From positions 1-34,362 of the forward strand of contig JANXZB010000088.1 in NCBI GenBank assembly GCA_025355765.1: a stretch of 34,362 nt of DNA. The letters run 5' to 3'. Of the stretch, positions 28,827 through 34,362 are shown one piece after another. Origin of the DNA: Actinomycetes bacterium. Its GTDB lineage: Bacteria; Actinomycetota; Actinomycetes; Nanopelagicales; Nanopelagicaceae. Every line of letters begins with the position of its first letter. Position 1 is the first letter of the stretch. The position numbers and the translations under genes were made by a program. Below the pieces are notes generated by a model, which was not told the origin of the DNA, ran no database searches, and saw only the letters and a program-made list of their open reading frames with translations.

Positions 28827-29504
28827 TTAGAGACCCTTCTGGCAGATCAGGTTACGTAGCGACAGGGCCTGGGCAACGCCAGCTTTTGCCTGGGTTATGG
28901 AGTTCACGGTGGCGCCACGTTGAGTTTGCATCGTGGTGATCGTGCTTCCAATCTTGCGCAGCGAAGTGCTCGCTGCGGTGTTTGAGGCAATCGCAGAGTT
29001 GAGCGAGCGAATTGCTGTTGTATAAGTCGAAATTGCTGTTGCGTAGGTTGAGGGATTTGGCTTGGCCAGAAGGGCAGCCTTTGCCGCTGTAAAGTCCACG
29101 ACCTTGGCCTTCCAAATCACATTCTTGGCATCGAGGGCGTCTGCCTTTGTGGCCGAATCCGTTGCCTTGGTCTGCTCAGCGGTTATTTTCGCATCAAGTG
29201 CGGCAAGTGCTGCTGGCAAACCTGCGACTAGAGATTGGTACCCTGCGTTCAATTTTGTGTAAGTGGTGTTGGAGTTAATGCAGTCCGAGGAGACCCAGGT
29301 GTTCTTCGTCTTGTTGACGATTGGGTTCTTGGTGCACTTGTAAACGGTGCCGCTGACTTTGGTGGTCTTGTTTGCCGTGGGGCAAAGAACTCCGTTGCTG
29401 ACCTTTACTGCTCGCTTTGTCGCTGCATTGGCAGGCGTAACCGCGATAAATGCTCCGGCAACCATGAGGGCCAGAACGGACGTGGTAATTGCTTTTCTAA
29501 ACAT
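28827..29504 (-). CDS. Secreted helical protein with four Cys, function unknown
   Basis: No known family recognised. Translation starts at the ATG at 29504 with GGAGG five bases upstream, giving 225 residues; an upstream in-frame ATG has no ribosome site. The signal peptide ends at TPANA near residue 28. A small N-terminal module follows with LCPTANKTT, VYKCTK and WVSSDC (three Cys), then a long Ala/Thr/Lys-rich helical stretch, and a last Cys in the C-terminal LICQKG. The layout suggests an extracellular coiled-coil protein stabilised by disulfides. It has its own strong terminator. Confidence 0.8.
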   Translation of the reverse strand: MFRKAITTSVLALMVAGAFIAVTPANAATKRAVKVSNGVLCPTANKTTKVSGTVYKCTKNPIVNKTKNTWVSSDCINSNTTYTKLNAGYQSLVAGLPAALAALDAKITAEQTKATDSATKADALDAKNVIWKAKVVDFTAAKAALLAKPNPSTYATAISTYTTAIRSLNSAIASNTAASTSLRKIGSTITTMQTQRGATVNSITQAKAGVAQALSLRNLICQKGL

Positions 29505-29610
29505 GTAAACCTCCAAGGAATATGTCCAAATACTACCCACCGATTTCCTTCCACAGGGTCGCTGAAGGGGGTTTGAGCGCTATTCACCGAAAATGCACAG
29601 GTAAAAGGCT

Positions 29611-30387
29611 TTATTTGGGCCTCTGCCTGACTCGAACGTTCATTCCGACCTTGCGAACCAGAGGGCGCGGGGCAAAGCGGGCCAGCGAGGAGACGATTGC
29701 ATATTGCCATCCAGGAACGGAGATCGCTTTGCCCGAGCGAGCATCGGCCCATGCTTTGTTCACTACGTCGTCAGCTGACAACCACATGAATTTCGGGAGA
29801 GCATTCATCCGCATTTTTGCGCGTTGGTGAAATTCGGTATGTGTGAATCCAGGGCAGAGTGCGAGCACGTTGACCTGGGTCGCGTGAAGTTCTGTATGCA
29901 TCGATTCGCTCAGGACAGTGAGGTAGGACTTGGCGGCGCTATACGTACCGCCAGCGATCCACCCAGCCACCGAGGAGACGTTGATGATGATCCCCGAATT
30001 TCGCTCTCTCATTAATGGCAGTGCCGAATGCATCAGGCGCATGGGAGCCCGGACCAATACATCAAGAAGTTGTTGCTCCGATTCTATGTGGCTCTTCTGA
30101 AAACTATCCCTAATTCCAAAGCCAGCATTGTTGATCAGAACATCAATGGGTCGTAGCGGATCAGAGACCCTCTCTTCCACCTGCTTGCAGCCCTGCTCAG
30201 TGGAGAGGTCGGCGACCAATATTTCGCATTCAACGCCGAATTCATTTTTCAATTCCTCGGCAGTGGCTTTCAGGCGATCTTCATTTCGTGCCACTAGAAC
30301 CAAGTCATAACCTTCCCGCCCGAGAAGTCGGGCAAAACTTCCGCCGATTCCCGCACTTGCCCCTGTGATCACCGCGGTCTTGCTCAT
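29611..30387 (-). CDS. Short-chain dehydrogenase/reductase (SDR)
   Basis: Classical SDR oxidoreductase of 258 residues using NAD(P)H. It shows the cofactor motif TGASAGIG (8-15), NNAG near 88, catalytic Ser in NVSSVAG, and the YSAAK active-site pair. The family includes DltE/YqjQ-like reductases; substrate unknown. The ATG at 30387 is preferred: the longer open frame upstream has no SDR-like sequence and covers the divergent kinase gene. CATAAT (minus strand, 30395-30400) lies seven bases before the ATG, so the mRNA is probably leaderless. Confidence 0.9.
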   Translation of the reverse strand: MSKTAVITGASAGIGGSFARLLGREGYDLVLVARNEDRLKATAEELKNEFGVECEILVADLSTEQGCKQVEERVSDPLRPIDVLINNAGFGIRDSFQKSHIESEQQLLDVLVRAPMRLMHSALPLMRERNSGIIINVSSVAGWIAGGTYSAAKSYLTVLSESMHTELHATQVNVLALCPGFTHTEFHQRAKMRMNALPKFMWLSADDVVNKAWADARSGKAISVPGWQYAIVSSLARFAPRPLVRKVGMNVRVRQRPK

Positions 30388-30400
30388 AGAATGAATTATG
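30385..30400. promoter_or_regulatory. Interlocked divergent leaderless promoters (SDR / kinase)
   Basis: CATAGAATGAATTATG holds both start codons at its ends: CAT (SDR ATG, minus strand) and ATG (kinase, plus strand). TAGAAT (30387-30392) is a -10 candidate five bases before the kinase ATG and shares a base with the SDR start. CATAAT on the minus strand (30395-30400) is a -10 candidate seven bases before the SDR ATG and covers the kinase start. No ribosome site fits either gene. Confidence 0.55.
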
Positions 30401-31306
30401 GTGCTCGCCGTTGATCTAGGACAGTCGGGCACGAGAATCAGATGGAGCGATGGGCACTTCGAGTCTACGCGCGCGAAACGACCGCACGAGTCTTCTTTGG
30501 ATGCTCTACGGGACGTATTCGAAGAAGTTGCAGAATTTCGCGAAGGAGCACTCCACAGTGACCTCGTGGCTCTCTCCTTGACGGCCCTATATGGAAACGT
30601 GCCTGATCCCAAATCATTTGGTGAACTGGCAAATGAATACTTTCTGGCAACAGATGTCGCTGTCATTGACGACGGGCTCGCAGGGTTGATCGGTGCATTG
30701 GGCACCTGCGACGGAGTCACCCTCTCTGTTGGTAGCGGCGTTGTTGCCGTCGCCGGCCATGCGGGAACGTTCTCGCACGCGGATGGCCTGGGGCACATCG
30801 TTGGAGATATCGGCGGAGGTTATTGGCTGGGTAGAGCGGCATTGGAGCGCGCCTTGGCAACTCGCCAACGGCGCGAAGAAGACAGCGAGTTGCTTGCATT
30901 TCTCAAAGACGAAATTGATGAGTTCGATCAACTGCAGAGTAATGTGGGTGAAGGCGCGCATGCGCTCTGTATCGCTACGGCCAGAAAAGTTTTGGAGGGA
31001 GCCGAACTCAATGTTGCAGGGGCGCTCACGATTCGAAACCACGGCGCACGGGCTCTGGCAAAGACGGTCAGGGCCGCCTGGTTAGGTGCTGCTGGAACGC
31101 TTGCAGAACCTTTGTCATTGGCCCTGCTCGGAGGTCTGAGCAGAAATCGCGGCTATGAAGAAGTGATTACCAGAAGCGTCTTGGAAATCCTGCCTACAGT
31201 GAAGTTCTCACCAGTACTGGGTAATCATCTTGACGGTGCGATCGCAATTGCGACAACGATGAAGGAGGATGTACCTCCGCTACTTCGTTGGTGGCACAAG
31301 AATTAA
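30398..31306 (+). CDS. BadF/BadG/BcrA/BcrD-family ATPase, N-acetylglucosamine kinase-like
   Basis: Sugar kinase of the ASKHA fold, 302 residues. The phosphate-1 motif DLGQSGTR is at residues 5-12, GSGVVAVAG forms the phosphate-2 region, and the segment GDIGGGYWLGRAAL is the mark of GlcNAc kinase-like members. LLGGLSRN gives the adenosine region. It probably phosphorylates an amino sugar such as GlcNAc, useful for recycling cell-wall sugars, but glucosamine or another hexose is possible. It is divergent from the SDR gene and overlaps the convergent GMC gene by 27 bases. Confidence 0.83.
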   Translation: MVLAVDLGQSGTRIRWSDGHFESTRAKRPHESSLDALRDVFEEVAEFREGALHSDLVALSLTALYGNVPDPKSFGELANEYFLATDVAVIDDGLAGLIGALGTCDGVTLSVGSGVVAVAGHAGTFSHADGLGHIVGDIGGGYWLGRAALERALATRQRREEDSELLAFLKDEIDEFDQLQSNVGEGAHALCIATARKVLEGAELNVAGALTIRNHGARALAKTVRAAWLGAAGTLAEPLSLALLGGLSRNRGYEEVITRSVLEILPTVKFSPVLGNHLDGAIAIATTMKEDVPPLLRWWHKN

Positions 31307-32965
31307 TTCACCGGGTGCACCTTTGGGAACCACGGGTGCATTAGGTGTAATTGGTTCAATGCGTCGATAGGCCTCGCCTTGCACCGGACGGAGATCATCC
31401 CCATCCTTATTTGGCCACATGGACATTGCTCGCTCTGCTTGCGCAGTGATCGTCAGTGAGGGATTGACCCCGAGGTTTGCAGTAAGAGTCGAACCGTCCA
31501 CGATGTGCAATGTCGGGTAATTCCAAACGCGATGGTAAGGATCGATAACACCTTTTGTATCTGCATCACCGATGACTGCACCGCCAACAAAGTGCGCGGT
31601 GAAGGGCGCGTTGATCAAATCTCCCAAGTGTCCGCCAGCTTCTCCCTTGTACCTGGCGGCGATCAAGCGAGCGGTCTCGTTAGCGGCGGGAATCCACGTT
31701 GCGTTCGGGTGATCCGAGCTGTTCTTGGATGTCAGGTGCCAACCTAAAATTCCGCGCGTCGGTCTGACCCTTATCCAGGAATCAACGCTCTGCATCACAA
31801 GCGCGATGACGGTGCGTTCACTCCACTTCCTTACATTAAGGAACTTGGGTAGTAGCGAAGGTTCGCTTCGAACTTTCTGCAACCATTGCTTTCGTCTGGC
31901 TTTTGACGAAGTTCCATCTGTCATGACGGTCTGCAAAAGGCCCATGAGATTGCTGGCCTTGCCGTATCGGACTGGCTCGACGTGGGTATCTTCATCGGGA
32001 AAGAAAGAGGAAGTGATTGCTGAACCCTGGCTGAAATCAATATCAGTGTTGGGCATCGTTGCGCCTACTAGAGATTCGCTATTGGTGCGCGAGTAGTCGC
32101 CGAGACGATCTGAGAGCTTGGGTAATGTTCGGTCATCTTTCATGCGATGGAGCAACTTCTGCGTGTTGTATGTACCTGCCGCAATCACCACATCTTTTGC
32201 CGTGAAGGTCTCTCCAGGGGTTGGTCGTGGTCCCGTCTTGCTTGTGTGGATGATCCACTCACCTTTTGACCCTTGTTCGATCTTCGTCACAGTTGTTAGC
32301 GGGAAAACTTTTGCTCCGGCCTTTTCGGCAAGTCCGAGGTAGTTCTTCGGCAGAGTATTTTTTGCGTTGTTGCGACAGCCTGTCATGCACGCCCCGCATT
32401 GGATGCAGCCATTGCGTTCTGGCCCGACGCCACCGAAGTAGGGATCAGCCACTGTTGTATCTGTTCCGTCTCCAAAGTAGATGCCCAAGGGCGCCATCTG
32501 AAATGTCTCACCGACACCCATCGCGATTGCGGCATCTTTCATTGCCTGATCGCTGGGGGAGAAATAGGGATTCACGCTAACGCCGAGCATTCGCTTTGCC
32601 TGTTCGTAGAATGGGGTGAGCTCGCTCTTCCAATCGGTGATGTGTGACCAGAGTGGATCGCGGAAGTATTTATCCCCTGGCTGGTACAAGGTGTTCGCGT
32701 ATATCAATGACCCGCCGCCGACTCCTGCACCGGCCAGGATGATTGCATCGGGCAGATAGTGAATTCGCTGCAAACCAAGAAGACCAAGACGGGGCATAAA
32801 GAGGAACTTGCTCAGCCGCCATGAAGTCTTCGGAAAATCTGAATCGACAAACCTGCGCCCTGCTTCTAGAACGGCAACCTTGTAACCTTTTTCAACCAAG
32901 CGCAGCGCAGAGACCGAACCGCCAAAGCCAGAACCGACGATGACAACATCAAAGTCGTTGTTCAT
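31280..32965 (-). CDS. GMC-family FAD oxidoreductase (cholesterol oxidase-like) with Cys cluster
   Basis: Flavoenzyme of 561 residues. The FAD-binding Rossmann motif VIVGSGFGGSVSALRL is at 8-23, GGGSLIYAN at 83-91, and the C-terminal GMC part has VGGAVIGDADTKGVIDPYHRV and NLGVNPSLTITAQAERA. It resembles actinobacterial ChoD-type cholesterol oxidases or dehydrogenases, but the true alcohol substrate is unknown. C187, C190, C193 and C197 form CxxCxxCxxxC, the spacing of a 4Fe-4S cluster. No Tat or Sec signal. It starts six bases after the dehydrogenase gene at 32972 and must be cotranscribed. Confidence 0.87.
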   Translation of the reverse strand: MNNDFDVVIVGSGFGGSVSALRLVEKGYKVAVLEAGRRFVDSDFPKTSWRLSKFLFMPRLGLLGLQRIHYLPDAIILAGAGVGGGSLIYANTLYQPGDKYFRDPLWSHITDWKSELTPFYEQAKRMLGVSVNPYFSPSDQAMKDAAIAMGVGETFQMAPLGIYFGDGTDTTVADPYFGGVGPERNGCIQCGACMTGCRNNAKNTLPKNYLGLAEKAGAKVFPLTTVTKIEQGSKGEWIIHTSKTGPRPTPGETFTAKDVVIAAGTYNTQKLLHRMKDDRTLPKLSDRLGDYSRTNSESLVGATMPNTDIDFSQGSAITSSFFPDEDTHVEPVRYGKASNLMGLLQTVMTDGTSSKARRKQWLQKVRSEPSLLPKFLNVRKWSERTVIALVMQSVDSWIRVRPTRGILGWHLTSKNSSDHPNATWIPAANETARLIAARYKGEAGGHLGDLINAPFTAHFVGGAVIGDADTKGVIDPYHRVWNYPTLHIVDGSTLTANLGVNPSLTITAQAERAMSMWPNKDGDDLRPVQGEAYRRIEPITPNAPVVPKGAPGELILVPPTK

Positions 32966-32971
32966 GTTGGG

Positions 32972-34198
32972 CTAGATCTCTATCCCGCTTGAATCTTCCT
33001 CACGGATAGTCCAACTTGTCCCGTAGGTTTCAAGTAAGTCAAGGAATGGCTTTGGATCAAACCATTCAGGACCATTTACTCCCAGTGGCTCCCAGATGCC
33101 CTTATGCAGCAGTTCCATTGCAACTACAGGGTTTACTGCGGTCTGCCAGACAACTGCTTGGTCACCGTATTCCTTCATCGACCATTCGTTGTCAACGACG
33201 TTGTAGATGTAGCACGCGTAAGGCTGGCCTTCTTTGTTCAAACCTTTCACGAGCGCGCCGGCGCAAGTCTTGCCTTTCATGCGCTCGCCGAGAGTGGCTG
33301 GATCTGGCAAAGATGCAGCCAGTAGATCGCGAGGAGCTACCGAGACACCTTGTACTTCAACATTTTCCTTGCGGTCCATGCCGAGCATGTGAATTGTCTT
33401 CAGCGTTGTGATGAACTCAGCTCCAAGGCCGTATTTGAAGTTGACCTTCTTTGCATCAACTTTCTGTGGAATGAGAACAACTTCTTCGTGCTCGACGTTG
33501 ACGCACTCGACAGGTCCGATGCCTTCGGGGAAATCGAAAGTTTCAATCTCGCTAAATGGCTCGGTCGTGAACCAACCGCGGCCGTCTTCCCAGACCAACG
33601 GAGGATTGAGGCACTCCTCGATCGTTGTCCAGATAGAAAATGACGGGGCGAAATCATGGCCCTCGACGGTCAGGTTCGAGCCGTCGAGAACGGTTATGGA
33701 ATCAATCCGGTTAAAGAGATGATCGGATGCGTAGCGTGCAAAGACATCGCTCATTCCGGGCTCGATGCCCATTCCAACGAGTGCATAGATGCCGCGCTCG
33801 CTCCAGTTCCAGTCACGGGCAAATTGCTCATCGCCCAATTTCACACCGGTTTCGGTGTTTGGGTAGTGGGGGTGGGGGCGGGAAAGTGACATGGCCATAT
33901 CGATGTAGTTGGTGTTCTCAATCTCGCAAGCCAAGAAGATCGGCATGACGAAACGGGGGTCTACCGCGTTGATGACAACGTCAGGGTCGGCCCGACGGAT
34001 GAGTTCGCGGATGTCCTCAAGTTCGGCAGCGTTAACCTGCGCGGCAGAGAATCGAGCGTCTTTGACCCTGGCTACGGCTTCTTCCGCGCGTGCCAGAGTG
34101 CGATCGGCGATCACCATGGAACTGATAAATGACCTTCGGGAAGCAATATTTGCTATTGCCCTGCCAACGCCGCCTGCGCCTATAACTAGCGCTTTCAT
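32972..34198 (-). CDS. Saccharopine dehydrogenase family protein, carboxynorspermidine synthase-like
   Basis: NAD(P)-dependent Rossmann enzyme of 408 residues. The N-terminus ALVIGAGGVGRAIANIAS binds the nucleotide. The C-terminal half has LLAASLPDPATLGERMKGKT, YIYNVVD, GDQAVVWQTAVNPV and LLHKGIWEPLGV followed by FDPKPFLDLL, a pattern I recognise from carboxynorspermidine synthases (reductive joining of aspartate semialdehyde to a diamine) rather than from fungal saccharopine dehydrogenase. The ATG at 34198 with AAAGG seven bases before is preferred over the ATG five codons upstream. No decarboxylase partner is in the window. Lysine metabolism is the alternative. Confidence 0.8.
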   Translation of the reverse strand: MKALVIGAGGVGRAIANIASRRSFISSMVIADRTLARAEEAVARVKDARFSAAQVNAAELEDIRELIRRADPDVVINAVDPRFVMPIFLACEIENTNYIDMAMSLSRPHPHYPNTETGVKLGDEQFARDWNWSERGIYALVGMGIEPGMSDVFARYASDHLFNRIDSITVLDGSNLTVEGHDFAPSFSIWTTIEECLNPPLVWEDGRGWFTTEPFSEIETFDFPEGIGPVECVNVEHEEVVLIPQKVDAKKVNFKYGLGAEFITTLKTIHMLGMDRKENVEVQGVSVAPRDLLAASLPDPATLGERMKGKTCAGALVKGLNKEGQPYACYIYNVVDNEWSMKEYGDQAVVWQTAVNPVVAMELLHKGIWEPLGVNGPEWFDPKPFLDLLETYGTSWTIREEDSSGIEI

Positions 34199-34288
34199 TG
34201 AACGGCCTTTCATTCATGTAACTATTGATGGGTACTAGGAGACCAATGCTAGCCAATGCCCTTTAATCTGCCAATATTGCGCATGAAA

Positions 34289-34361
34289 GTCCTCGTAGCT
34301 CAGTGGATAGAGCAACCGCCTCCTAAGCGGTAGGTCGCCGGTCCGACTCCGGCCGAGGACA
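34289..34361 (+). tRNA. tRNA-Arg (anticodon CCT)
   Basis: A full cloverleaf folds by eye: acceptor stem GTCCTCG with CGAGGAC, D-stem GCTC with GAGC, anticodon stem ACCGC with GCGGT, loop CTCCTAA with anticodon CCT, and T-stem GCCGG with CCGGC. It reads AGG codons. The T-loop is TCCGACT, with C where almost all tRNAs have T55. Only one base follows in the window, so an encoded CCA cannot be judged. Confidence 0.95.
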
Positions 34362-34362
34362 C

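Noticed and set aside
30388-30798. Long N-terminal extension of the SDR to 395 residues
   Set aside because: The extension is antisense to the kinase gene; the nucleotide-binding motif TGASAGIG should lie near the N-terminus, as it does from 30387.

Overview
The window looks like chromosomal DNA of a compact, mid-GC actinobacterium. The evidence is a solitary GroEL with a Gly/Met-rich tail under a CIRCE element, a long CspB-type cold-shock protein, DUF3027 and DUF2530 proteins, a mycobacterial-type SerC, a CitA-type citrate synthase, and several genes that appear leaderless. Coding density is very high: no gene-free stretch exceeds 300 bases, and most neighbours overlap or sit within about 150 bases. 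Together with the sugar-uptake gene content this fits a streamlined planktonic lineage such as the freshwater Nanopelagicales (acI), but that placement is an inference from memory of the families, not a search result.

Layout. 1-3.9 kb: CIRCE-groEL, a small secreted protein between two copies of the same terminator, a DUF3027 protein, a CspB-like protein and a convergent DUF2530 membrane protein. 3.9-9.5 kb: two convergent MFS transporters, then serC and pdxH on the minus strand, divergent from citrate synthase. 9.6-23.7 kb: ten plus-strand genes form an alpha-glucan/alpha-glucoside locus with malEFG, a secreted GH13 alpha-amylase, two further GH13 enzymes, aglEFG and a GH1 beta-glucosidase. 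23.7-34.2 kb: an esterase divergent from a CPD photolyase; homospermidine synthase downstream of a membrane GGDEF protein; a secreted Cys-containing protein; an SDR divergent from a BadF/GlcNAc-kinase-like protein; and a GMC oxidoreductase with a ferredoxin-like Cys cluster in an operon with a carboxynorspermidine-synthase-like saccharopine dehydrogenase family protein. The window ends with tRNA-Arg(CCT).

How it works together. The sugar locus reads as a complete route: the secreted amylase cuts external glucan, the MalEFG and AglEFG systems import maltodextrins and alpha-glucosides, and the GH13 and GH1 enzymes hydrolyse them in the cytoplasm. No ABC ATPase is present, so a shared MalK/MsmX-type subunit must be encoded elsewhere. 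Both binding-protein genes are followed by a hairpin before their permeases, and neither binding protein has a lipobox. No mobile element, CRISPR array, rRNA or phage gene was seen.

The most unusual items are the interlocked divergent leaderless promoters at 30385-30400, the exact 36-base terminator duplication 700 bases apart, the two polyamine-type dehydrogenases, the Fe-S-like motif in the GMC enzyme, C at position 55 of the tRNA, and an MFS gene with no ordinary start codon for its full first helix.
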